DNA of 64,000 bases from Hippasteria phrygiana (Eukaryota > Echinodermata > Asteroidea > Valvatida > Goniasteridae). Numbering within the stretch: position 1 is the first letter of the stretch; each line of letters begins with the position of its first letter. The DNA lies in contig JAZGUH010000363.1 of the NCBI GenBank assembly GCA_037893225.1, forward strand, positions 558,001 through 622,000. The letters are read 5' to 3'. The notes under the pieces are model-generated. The model saw only the letters and a program-made list of their open reading frames with translations. It was not told the origin of the DNA and did not search any database. Positions 25,901 to 36,390 of the stretch are shown here, in pieces. Both the position numbers and the translations under genes were made by a program.

Positions 25901-26784
25901 ATAATTCCCACCTTCCTGGGCACACTTAATTTCAGCAAGGGCCTATTTCAAGAATGGCTTCTGCTCCAATTAGCCGCTTAAAGACGGACCATTTTTAAGA
26001 AAATTTGGAAATGCGGTATTGTAGTTCGGGTGGAATGCCGTCTTTGAGAGAAAGTGTACCGCACATGTTTTGGAAAATTCATATTTTTCTTTCATATTCA
26101 TAATTCCCACCTTCCTGGGCACACTTAATTTCAGCAAGGGCCTATTCCAAGAATGGCTTCTGCTCCAATTAGCCGCTTAAAGACGGACCATTTTTAAGAG
26201 AATTTGGAAATGCGGTATTTGGAATACCGTCTTTGAGAGAAAGTGTACCGCACATGTTTTGGAATATTCATATTTTTCTTTCATATTCATAATTCCCACC
26301 TTCCTGGGCACACTTAATTTCAGCAAGGGCCTATTCCAAGAATGGCTTCTGCTCCAATTAGCCGCTTAAAGACGGACCATTTTTAAGAGAATTTGGAAAT
26401 GCGGTATTTGGAATACCGTCTTTGAGAGAAAGTGTACCGCACATGTTTTGGAATATTCATATTTTTCTTTCATATTCATAATTCCCACCTTCCTGGGCAT
26501 ACTTAATTTCAGCAAGGGCCTATTCCAAGAATGGCTTCTGCTCCAATTAGCCGCTTAAAGACGTACCATTTTCCCACAATATTTGAAAATGCGGTATTTG
26601 GAGTTCGGGTGAAATGCCGTCTTTGAAAGAAAGTGTACCGCACATGTTTTGGAATATTCATATTTTTCTTTCATATTCATAATTCCCACCTTCCTGGGCA
26701 CACTTAATTTCAGCAAGGGCCTATTCCAAGAATGGCTTCTGCTCCAATTAGCCGCTTAAAGGCGGACCATTTTTCAGAACATTT
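19921..26784 (+). repeat. FB-2 left array: 35 copies of a 189-201-bp unit
   Basis: I counted 35 ATGGCTTCTGC sites from 20021 to 26732, spaced 189, 199, 200 or 201 bp. Each unit contains, in order: AAGTGTACCGCACATG, a T-rich TTTTTCTTTC block, ATTCCCACCTTCCTGGGC, TTAATTTCAG, and then an ATG in good initiation context encoding MASAPISRLK. Length classes reflect a deletion of about 12 bp in the spacer after the short reading frame. The last unit runs without a break into the 942-aa gene. In the other units the frame stops after 14-22 codons. Confidence 0.9.
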
Positions 26785-29560
26785 TCACTTTCGTGATGCA
26801 ATGTATTGGATTGGTCTTCTCGTACAAGCAAGCACCCTTGACGAAATCGATGAAATCATACTGTCTATGACAATAATAACATGTTCGGAGTTTGCAACGG
26901 ATCTTGTAAAATCAAACTTTGAGAAACTAAAATCTAAAATTGAACATCAGAATTCCACCCAAAATGATTACTTGGAAGAGAATGTATCTGAACACGCCGA
27001 TGGAGAGGGAGACCCTTCCACATCAGACTTCAACAACTTGGCTGAGAGCGAAACAAGCAGCCTTGATATTTCGGAGGACGAATATATTCAAAAAGGATAC
27101 AACTCACCATTTAAGGCTCATTTTCAAGGGATTATCGAACTAGGAAAAAGGGAAATTGACAAATATGGCAAGGGTACAAACACTGCAGTACAGCATCTCA
27201 AAAATCCCTACTTAGGGAAAGAATTTCTGAATTATCTTTTGCAATTTCCACTCTCAAACATAGCTAGCTGGTCAGCACTTTTACTACATGATCATGGAAG
27301 GCACGGAACATCGCAGATTTATGAAAACTATTCAAAGATGTACAGGGTTCTAGAAAATTCAAAATTTCAGAATATATCAAGGGACAATCGGACACAAGGG
27401 ATAGTTGAAAAATCCATGCAAGAGACGAAAAGAGCGAAATTGATGTACAATAGGGTTGGAAAATTGATTGATTTCGTTCTCATTTACGAAAGAGACATGC
27501 TCCCCCTACAAAGGGAATTCGTTGAAGCATTCTGCACCTCTAAACGGACCATCCGTAAACGATCTTTGAAACTGTCTACTGAGAAATGGTCCAAACGTCC
27601 AAAAACAAGCACACCAACAAATAAAGGTGTCTACCTTACTCCCCCAACTCAGGAATTGCGGTTTAAAGACGGGTCAAACAAAAAAAGGGGAAAGCAAGAA
27701 CAACCAAAACCGGAAAGCGCAAACGCCTTTCTTCACAAAGTGAAAAAGAACCACTCGTCTAAACACAAGAAAACCGCAGTCGTGGACACGACAAATCAGT
27801 CAACATCGTCTTTACTCAGGGGGATTTCAAACAATCAAGTATCTTGTTGGTGGATTTCAACCATCCAAGCTGTTCGACCATTCATTGATGCAACAAAAAT
27901 CAATGTTGCTAAGTTTCAAGGAAGCGAAGTATTTCTTTGGCGAAACCTATTGAAGCTTTTTGAATCATTAAACAATGGAAATACATCCGCTGTTCCATTC
28001 CACGAAGTGAAGCCATTGGTAGAAGAGAGTGCATTGCAAATGGGAATTAATTCCAAACACCAGCAAGATGCTGCCGAATTTTATTCGCAACTGATTGTAC
28101 CTTTTTTGGGGGAGTCTTGTCTCACCAACGAAATAGAAATTATAAAATCAGTGATGTGCCTACGTTGTGACGAAAGCGAACCAACAGAAAATTCAAGTTC
28201 GGGAGTGTTGCCGGTTCCTCTGAATAAATCGACTTTAGATAAATGCATTCAACAGGTTTTTGAAGATGAAATGATTTCGGACGTAAACTGTGATTTTTGC
28301 CGCGAGACATTGTGTAAAAAGATCATGACAACGCGCATCGTAAATTGTCCGTCTGTGTTAGTCGTGCAACTACTACGGACCCGTGTCGTTGAAAACAAAC
28401 TTGAAAAAATTACTACAGAAGTTCTCCCCAGTGTAGAAATAGATTTACGCCGATTCTGTTTGAACAAAACACCCGCCGTTTACCGCCTGAGATCTGTAAT
28501 AACGCACGAGGGTCAATCCCTACAAAGCGGACATTATAAAGCCTTTGTTAGGGAAAATTTGTACGGTACTGGTTCAGTCACGAAATTCGACGACTCACGG
28601 GTAGACCGCATAGGCACGTTTGCTTTTACCACCCAGATATCGGAATCTGGTTACATATACTTTTTTGAAAGAACAGATGTTCACAGGAAAGACAAAGACT
28701 GCACGGGCTCATGCACTTCAGATGACAATTTCGTGGTAAGCGATAAGGAGAGAGAATTTGTGAACATTCTATGGTGTTCGCTCAATGAAAAAAACCTGCA
28801 TAGCGTTGCAGTCGAAAACACAACGAACACCGAGTTCTTAACATTTTCCCAATTGGCAACGATTAATTCTTCTCCCTCCCCTGCTATTGTGAAGCGCCTG
28901 AAACATGCATACACAAATTATCAACCAGGATGGTTGGGAGAAGGAGTGATAGATTTTTACCTGAACCAGCTTTGCAAACTGTCACATAATGATCCCCACC
29001 AGAAAAGAAAGTTTGGGTCCGTGCAGTGCTTTGTGACCAAGAAGATATTGCATAATAAAATAACTCCAGAAACGTATCGATCAGTGGCAAAACACTGCTT
29101 TGTAGGTATGCGTTTCTGCGAGGTGATGTTATTTCCCCTATTAGAAAATATGCAATTCACCCTGTACGCCATCGACACTAAAAGTAGCAGGATAGATTGT
29201 TTGGATTCCATGAGTGACAGGAAAGACACCAGGCAGAAGAGGTTAGCCCATGGTCATGCATTCAGGGAGTTTTTTCAGAACGGTCTAATCAAGAGATACT
29301 GGAATAATACTCACGGTGTTCTTCAGTGTGAAAAAATGATTAACATAAGACAAGCACCATGTCTGCAGCAAACAGATTCAGCAAGTTGTGGTGTTTATTG
29401 CTGCTTGTTTGCCGAGGAAATGTGTCTGGGAGAGAGAAAACTTCACATAGGCAATGATAGTGAAGAACTCCGAATGTATCTCACGGTTCAGCTAATACAA
29501 CGATCCAATATTGTTGACCCTCAGCTTCAACAATTATATTCAACTTATATGAATTTGTAA
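26732..29560 (+). CDS. USP + Ulp1-like double protease of foldback element
   Basis: An uninterrupted 942-aa frame. Residues 1-17 are encoded by the last array unit. Residues about 120-265 (SALLLHDHGRHG; then SRDNRTQGIVEKSMQETKRA) resemble, from memory, the C-terminal part of transposases of invertebrate foldback/MULE elements; the catalytic DDE part is absent. A lysine-rich linker follows (270-350). Residues 361-648 form a USP-type (C19) deubiquitinase: Cys box GISNNQVSCWW (Cys372), QQDAAEF (444-450), two CxxC pairs (476/479, 520/523), SGHYKAF (His601) and FDDSRV (619-624). Residues ~730-905 are Ulp1-like (C48): WLGEGVIDFYL (Trp734), YAID...LDSM (Asp825), LQQTDSASCG (Gln880, Cys886). The usual HW of that family is Gln808-Phe809. 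AATAAA overlaps the stop. Predicted role: removal of ubiquitin/SUMO-like tags in the host cell; substrate unknown. Confidence 0.8.
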   Translation: MASAPISRLKADHFSEHFHFRDAMYWIGLLVQASTLDEIDEIILSMTIITCSEFATDLVKSNFEKLKSKIEHQNSTQNDYLEENVSEHADGEGDPSTSDFNNLAESETSSLDISEDEYIQKGYNSPFKAHFQGIIELGKREIDKYGKGTNTAVQHLKNPYLGKEFLNYLLQFPLSNIASWSALLLHDHGRHGTSQIYENYSKMYRVLENSKFQNISRDNRTQGIVEKSMQETKRAKLMYNRVGKLIDFVLIYERDMLPLQREFVEAFCTSKRTIRKRSLKLSTEKWSKRPKTSTPTNKGVYLTPPTQELRFKDGSNKKRGKQEQPKPESANAFLHKVKKNHSSKHKKTAVVDTTNQSTSSLLRGISNNQVSCWWISTIQAVRPFIDATKINVAKFQGSEVFLWRNLLKLFESLNNGNTSAVPFHEVKPLVEESALQMGINSKHQQDAAEFYSQLIVPFLGESCLTNEIEIIKSVMCLRCDESEPTENSSSGVLPVPLNKSTLDKCIQQVFEDEMISDVNCDFCRETLCKKIMTTRIVNCPSVLVVQLLRTRVVENKLEKITTEVLPSVEIDLRRFCLNKTPAVYRLRSVITHEGQSLQSGHYKAFVRENLYGTGSVTKFDDSRVDRIGTFAFTTQISESGYIYFFERTDVHRKDKDCTGSCTSDDNFVVSDKEREFVNILWCSLNEKNLHSVAVENTTNTEFLTFSQLATINSSPSPAIVKRLKHAYTNYQPGWLGEGVIDFYLNQLCKLSHNDPHQKRKFGSVQCFVTKKILHNKITPETYRSVAKHCFVGMRFCEVMLFPLLENMQFTLYAIDTKSSRIDCLDSMSDRKDTRQKRLAHGHAFREFFQNGLIKRYWNNTHGVLQCEKMINIRQAPCLQQTDSASCGVYCCLFAEEMCLGERKLHIGNDSEELRMYLTVQLIQRSNIVDPQLQQLYSTYMNL

Positions 29561-30438
29561 TAAATAAGATGAACCCTAATGACAATTTGCGTCATTTTGG
29601 TATTTTACAATATTATCTAATCTCTGTTGGTGCAATGTATTGATTATGCTTGATCTTGCCTTTGACAAGTACAATCGCTTCATTTAAAACTTTATATCAC
29701 ATTGGAAAGGCTCTTATAATTTATATTCATATGCAATCGGGAAATCACCTTTTTAACGTAACACTGAAATTTAGAAAGCTGCATGCTACACTGGGTAAAG
29801 TGAAACAATTTGCATCTGACTGGTCATACACCTATGACGTCACATTGTTTACGGAAGCTTGCCAAATATTGTCCTCGTGTAGCGTTCATTCTATTGCGTG
29901 GTTTGCTGTTGAGCTGTCAAGACGTCGTGCAGACAGCACCGCTTGTTATATTAATTTCACTTTTGGAATTTGTTTTAATGATTTCCTTTTAACCTTAATT
30001 GAATTTGTATAGATTTGTTTAAATAGCTTTTAGTAATACATTGTAGTTCAACTTATATTTTTCCAAATTCTTTGTGTGTTTTACGTGTCACTAACATTGG
30101 TAGCTTAGGGCCTATACATAAATGGTGATGATTTTTTAATTTACGATTTATTCTCTGCGCATGAATTTAAGTATTTCTGTCACAGTCATTATTTAAGCGC
30201 CTTCGTCATAACATTTTGCACTTTCTCAAATCATTTCAATTGTCTGACTTGCATTTAGTATTAAGCAAGAACATTATTAGTTTTTCCGGTTTTGATCACA
30301 CATTTTGTTTGTTAATTTCGAGTACGTGTAACAATTAATCTTTTTCAAATTTCAGATTTGAACATTTTTTTATTCCTTTCTCATATTAACTTGCTGTTAT
30401 TAAACTTTGATTGCGAAAGTTGTGATTTAAAGGTGATC
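29561..30438. other. FB-2 interior, no recognised feature
   Basis: The 3' flank of the protease gene. A 120-codon open frame at 29650-30012 has no protein-like signature and I do not call it. Confidence 0.45.
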
Positions 30439-30855
30439 ATGGCCGATAAACGTAGCAAACCTAACCGTTCTTTGGAGGATGTTTTTCAGTTGCTTTCAGG
30501 GGGAGGCTGTCCTGTTGGAATGAGTCGTGACTAGCGGCGAACTGTTGGAAGATTTGCAAGCTGCTTCAGACTATATAGAAGGTATAATGCCAAAGATGTA
30601 TACGTGTCCATATAACCATTCGAGTTTCTTTTAGGATTCATTGCAAGTTCAACTGACGAATTTGACGCAAGGGCAATTAGCAGCATTGAAAATGGAACTC
30701 TTCACAAACATTGGTTCTTTGGTTTACAAACATTGGCTCAATATTTTCAAGTAAAAATAAATCGCAATTCAAATTGTTTTGAACTTGACAATTGCCCTCA
30801 ATTTGAACATAATTCACCGGTGTCTGTCTTCATCAGGGTTCATGGGCGGCGATAA
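30439..30855 (+). pseudogene. Frameshifted second gene of FB-2 (weakly OTU-like)
   Basis: ATG 30439 opens 31 codons (MADKRSKPNRSLEDVFQLLS...) ending at TAG 30532. One base out of phase, a second frame continues from about 30533 as GELLEDLQAASDYIEG. It crosses a 53-bp GT-AG gap (30582-30634, donor AAG|GTATAA, acceptor TTTTAG|GAT) in frame, and runs on through ENGTLHKHWFFGLQTLAQYF to a stop at 30853-30855, where a G/C-tract repeat begins. A single indel near 30525 would join the parts. The ENGT..HW..GLQTLAQ..QVKI pattern resembles the central strand-helix of OTU cysteine proteases (WGG..EL.ALA....I), but the OTU Cys and His motifs are not seen, so this is only a suggestion. Confidence 0.35.
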
Positions 30856-31450
30856 CGAGGTGAGGGGACGGAGGGACACGTCCCCCAATATTTTGGGAGG
30901 AGGGGTCGGCTATGGCAGTGTCCCCCCCCCCCCCCCCCCCCAATAATTTCGTGAATACGCAAAGATCGGCACACACTTTCAAATATTTCCCAGGATACAG
31001 AAGATGTACACCGAGTGGAAAATGCTTAACAATTATTCTTGGGTGTCTGCTTTTTTCTTCCGTCCCCCAACCTTGACGACAACTCGCCGCCGCTGTCGGG
31101 GTTCACAAAGCTGCATGCACATTCATTGTTGTGTGCAACCCGTTTATCAGTTATATTGGATGATTATTAGGCCGTGTCCGAAATGGGCGTCTAGAGCTAC
31201 AGCTACGGCTACGTCACGCGTAGTTGTAATGGACGAACACCTATAAACAATAGCCATAGACAAGCGATTCGGACGCAGCTTTAAGATATATTAATTGTAC
31301 ACTTTTAGGGTTTACATATTAATTTCAAAATAAAAATAATCGGTTCAAAAATTATCTTGCATGTTGGAGCGTCATAGTCAGGGAGGTACTACATACTTTA
31401 CATTGTATTGAACAGATTACCTAAATATACATGTGTATATATATGTGTAT
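30856..31450. other. FB-2 interior with poly-C tract
   Basis: A C-rich tract (30924-30942) sits in a segment similar to 14960-15065 in FB-1. An open frame at 31004-31246 is not protein-like. No gene is supported. Confidence 0.45.
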
Positions 31451-34400
31451 ACATTTTCTCTCAAAGACGGTATTCCACCCGAACTCCAAATACCGCATTT
31501 CCAAATTTTCTTAAAAATGGTCCGTCTTTAAGCGGCTAATTGGAGCAGAAGCCATTCTTGGAATAGGCCCTTGCTGAAATTAAGTGTGCCCAGGAAGGTG
31601 GGAATTATGAATATGAAAGAAAAATATGAATTTTCCAAAACATGTGCGGTACACTTTCTCTCAAAGACGGCATTCCACCCGAACTACAATACCGCATTTC
31701 CAAATTTTCTTAAAAATGGTCCGTCTTTAAGCGGCTAATTGGAGCAGAAGCCATTCTTGGAATAGGCCCTTGCTGAAATTAAGTGTGCCCAGGAAGGTGG
31801 GAATTATGAATATGAAAGAAAAATATGAATATTCCAAAACATGTGCGGTACACTTTCTTTCAAAGACGGCATTTCACCCGAACTCCAAATACCGCATTTT
31901 CAAATATTCTGGGAAAATGGTCCGTCTTTAAGCGGCTAATTGGAGCAGAAGCCATTCTTGGAATAGGCCCTTGCTGAAATTAAGTGTGCCCAGGAAGGTG
32001 AGAATTATGAATATGAAAGAAAAATATGAATTTTCCAAAACGTGTGCCGTACACTTTCTCTCAAAGACGGTATTCCAAATACCGCATTTTCAAATGTTCT
32101 GAAAAATGGTCCGCCTTTAAGCGGCTAATTGGAGCAGAAGCCATTCTTGGAATAGGCCCTTGCTGAAATTAAGTGTGCCCAGGAAGGTGGGAATTATGAA
32201 TATGAAAGAAAAATATGAATTTTCCAAAACATGTGCGGTACACTTTCTCTCAAAGACGGCATTCCACCCGAACTACAATACCGCATTTCCAAATGTTCTG
32301 AAAAATGGTCCGCCTTTAAGCGGCTAATTGGAGCAGAAGCCATTCTTGGAATAGGCCCTTGCTGAAATTAAGTGTGCCCAGGAAGGTGGGAATTATGAAT
32401 ATGAAAGAAAAATATGAATATTCCAAAACATGTGCGGTACACTTTCTTTCAAAGACGGCATTTCACCCGAACTCCAAATACCGCATTTTCAAATATTCTG
32501 GGAAAATGGTCCGTCTTTAAGCGGCTAATTGGAGCAGAAGCCATTCTTGGTATAGGCCCTTGCTGAAATTAAGTGTGCCCAGGAAGGTGGGAATTATGAA
32601 TATGAAAGAAAAATATGAATATTCCAAAACATGTGCGGTACACTTTCTCTCAAAGACGGTATTCCAAATACCGCATTTCCAAATTCTCTTAAAAATGGTC
32701 CGTCTTTAAGCGGCTAATTGGAGCAGAAGCCATTCTTGGAATAGGCCCTTGCTGAAATTAAGTGTGCCCAGGAAGGTGGGAATTATGAATATGAAAGAAA
32801 AATATGAATATTCCAAAACATGTGCGGTACACTTTCTCTCAAAGACGGCATTCCACCCGAAACTCTTAATAACGCATTTTCAAATGTTCTGAAAAATGGT
32901 CCGCCTTTAAGCGGCTAATTGGAGCAGAAGCCATTCTTGGAATAGGCCCTTGCTGAAATTAAGTGTGCCCAGGAAGGTGGGAATTATGAATATGAAAGAA
33001 AAATGTGAATTTTCCAAAACATGTGCGGTACACTTTCTCTCAAAGACGGCATTCCACCCGAAACTCTTAATAACGCATTTTCAAATGTTCTGAAAAATGG
33101 TCCGCCTTTAAGCGGCTAATTGGAGCAGAAGCCATTCTTGGAATAGGCCCTTGCTGAAATTAAGTGTGCCCAGGAAGGTGGGAATTATGAATATGAAAGA
33201 AAAATATGAATTTTCCAAAACATGTGCGGTACACTTTCTCTCAAAGACGGCATTCCACCCGAAACTCTTAATAACGCATTTTCAAATGTTCTGAAAAATG
33301 GTCCGCCTTTAAGCGGCTAATTGGAGCAGAAGCCATTCTTGGAATAGGCCCTTGCTGAAATTAAGTGTGCCCAGGAAGGTGGGAATTATGAATATGAAAG
33401 AAAAATATGAATTTTCCAAAACATGTGCGGTACACTTTCTCTCAAAGACGGCATTCCACCCGAACTACAATACCGCATTTCCAAATTTTCTTAAAAATGG
33501 TCCGTCTTTAAGCGGCTAATTGGAGCAGAAGCCATTCTTGGAATAGGCCCTTGCTGAAATTAAGTGTGCCCAGGAAGGTGGGAATTATGAATATGAAAGA
33601 AAAATATGAATATTCCAAAACATGTGCGGTACACTTTCTTTCAAAGACGGCATTTCACCCGAACTCCAAATACCGCATTTTCAAATATTCTGGGAAAATG
33701 GTCCGTCTTTAAGCGGCTAATTGGAGCAGAAGCCATTCTTGGAATAGGCCCTTGCTGAAATTAAGTGTGCCCAGGAAGGTGAGAATTAGGAATATGAAAG
33801 AAAAATATGAATTTTCCAAAACGTGTGCGGTACACTTTCTCTCAAAGACGGCATTTCACCCGAACTCCAAATACCGCATTTTCAAATATTCTGGAAAATG
33901 GTCCGTCTTTAAGCGGCCAATTGGAGCAGAAGCCATTCTTGGAATAGGCCCTTGCTGAAATTAAGTGTGCCCAGGAAGGTGGGAATTATGAATATGAAAG
34001 AAAAATGTGAATTTTCCAAAACATGTGCGGTACACTTTCTCTCAAAGACGGCATTCCACCCGAAACTCTTAATAACGCATTTTCAAATGTTCTGAAAAAT
34101 GGTCCGTCTTTAAGCGGCTAATTGGAGCAGAAGCCATTCTTGGAATAGGCCCTTGCTGAAATTAAGTGTGCCCAGGAAGGTGAGAATTAGGAATATGAAA
34201 GAAAAATATGAATTTTCCAAAACGTGTGCGGTACACTTTTTCTCAAAGACGGCATTCCACCCGAAACTCCTAATAACGCATTTTCAAATGTTCTGAAAAA
34301 TGGTCCGCCTTTAAGCGGCTATTTGGAGCAGAAGCCATTCTTGGAATAGGCCCTTGCTGAAATTAAGTGTGCCCAGGAAGGTGGGAATTATGAATATGAA

Positions 34401-36003
34401 AGAAAAATGTGAATTTTCCAAAACATGTGCGGTACACTTTCTCTCAAAGACGGTATTCCAAATACCGCATTTTCAAATGTTCTGAAAAATGGTCCGCCTT
34501 TAAGCGGCTAATTGGAGCAGAAGCCATTCTTGGAATAGGCCCTTGCTGAAATTAAGTGTGCCCAGGAAGGTGGGAATTATGAATATGAAAGAAAAATATG
34601 AATTTTCCAAAACATGTGCGGTACACTTTCTCTCAAAGACGGCATTCCACCCGAAACTCCTAATAACGCATTTTCAAATGTTCTGAAAAATGGTCCGCCT
34701 TTAAGCGGCTATTTGGAGCAGAAGCCATTCTTGGAATAGGCCCTTGCTGAAATTAAGTGTGCCCAGGAAGGTGGGAATTATGAATATGAAAGAAAAATGT
34801 GAATTTTCCAAAACATGTGCGGTACACTTTCTCTCAAAGACGGTATTCCAAATACCGCATTTTCAAATGTTCTGAAAAATGGTCCGCCTTTAAGCGGCTA
34901 ATTGGAGCAGAAGCCATTCTTGGAATAGGCCCTTGCTGAAATTAAGTGTGCCCAGGAAGGTGGGAATTATGAATATGAAAGAAAAATATGAATTTTCCAA
35001 AACATGTGCGGTACACTTTCTCTCAAAGACGGCATTCCACCCGAACTACAATACCGCATTTCCAAATGTTCTTAAAAATGGTCCGTCTTTAAGCGGCTAA
35101 TTGGAGCAGAAGCCATTCTTGGAATAGGCCCTTGCTGAAATTAAGTGTGCCCAGGAAGGTGGGAATTATGAATATGAAAGAAAAATATGAATATTCCAAA
35201 ACATGTGCGGTACACTTTCTTTCAAAGACGGCATTTCACCCGAACTCCAAATACCGCATTTTCAAATATTCTGGGAAAATGGTCCGTCTTTAAGCGGCTA
35301 ATTGGAGCAGAAGCCATTCTTGGTATAGGCCCTTGCTGAAATTAAGTGTGCCCAGGAAGGTGGGAATTATGAATATGAAAGAAAATATGAATATTCCAAA
35401 ACATGTGCGGTACACTTTCTCTCAAAGACGGTATTCCAAATACCGCATTTCCAAATTCTCTTAAAAATGGTCCGTCTTTAAGCGGCTAATTGGAGCAGAA
35501 GCCATTCTTGGAATAGGCCCTTGCTGAAATTAAGTGTGCCCAGGAAGGTGGGAATTATGAATATGAAAGAAAAATATGAATATTCCAAAACATGTGCGGT
35601 ACACTTTCTCTCAAAGACGGCATTCCACCCGAAACTCTTAATAACGCATTTTCAAATGTTCTGAAAAATGGTCCGCCTTTAAGCGGCTAATTGGAGCAGA
35701 AGCCATTCTTGGAATAGGCCCTTGCTGAAATTAAGTGTGCCCAGGAAGGTGGGAATTATGAATATGAAAGAAAAATATGAATTTTCCAAAACATGTGCGG
35801 TACACTTTCTCTCAAAGACGGCATTCCACCCGAACTACAATACCGCATTTCCAAATTTTCTTTAAAATGGTCCGTCTTTAAGCGGCTAATTGGAGCAGAA
35901 GCCATTCTTGAAATAGGCCCTTGCTGAAATTAAGTGTGCCCAGGAAGGTGGGAATTATGAATATGAAAGAAAAATGTGAATTTTCCAAAACGTGTGTGGT
36001 ACA
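31451..36003 (-). repeat. FB-2 right array: 23 inverted copies of the unit
   Basis: I counted 23 inverted start-codon sites between 31555 and 35905, spaced 188-201 bp. They read on the minus strand, so both arrays point into the element. The sequence of unit types matches blocks of the left array. The right array is 12 copies shorter. No gene begins from its innermost unit; the sequence beyond it (31450 leftward) is unrelated to coding sequence. Confidence 0.9.
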
Positions 36004-36390
36004 CTTTCTTTTAAACAGAAGCTATTGTGCTGAGCCGAAAGGAATTGATGTAGAGAAGCTTTTGAAATGGGCCCTCGCGAATTGACAAATTATTTCATAA
36101 AAAATACACATAAAATAGCGTTCTGTATAATATGTACAGCTTTGCCTATACCTATTCTGAAAATTCAAGCAAAATTGGTTTGTAATTTCTTGATATTTTT
36201 CGAAAATTCGTTGCCTGAATCCAGTGATTTCATAAAAAAAAAAAACTCCTTTTGTTGGATGGATTCTAGTTTTCTATATGCGGCCGCTCTGATCGGGCGA
36301 ATCGCGGGCCCTATTGCGAATCGCGGGCTGAATCGCGGGCTGAATCGCAGGCTGAATCGCGTGCTGAATCTCGGGCTAGCTTCCGCCAGG
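36004..36390. repeat. FB-2 right outer domain
   Basis: An inverted copy of 19536-19920, with the 12-bp GGGCTGAATCGC units at about 36300-36372 and terminal CCGCCAGG, immediately followed by the TGCCAACTGA duplication. Confidence 0.8.

Noticed and set aside
29650..30012. 120-aa frame downstream of the protease gene
   Set aside because: No domain, a hydrophobic random-looking composition and an overlapping frame in another phase.
19921..36003. CRISPR array or satellite DNA
   Set aside because: Units are ~200 bp without short repeat/spacer alternation. They form two inverted arrays inside one element with target duplication, so neither CRISPR nor an independent satellite.
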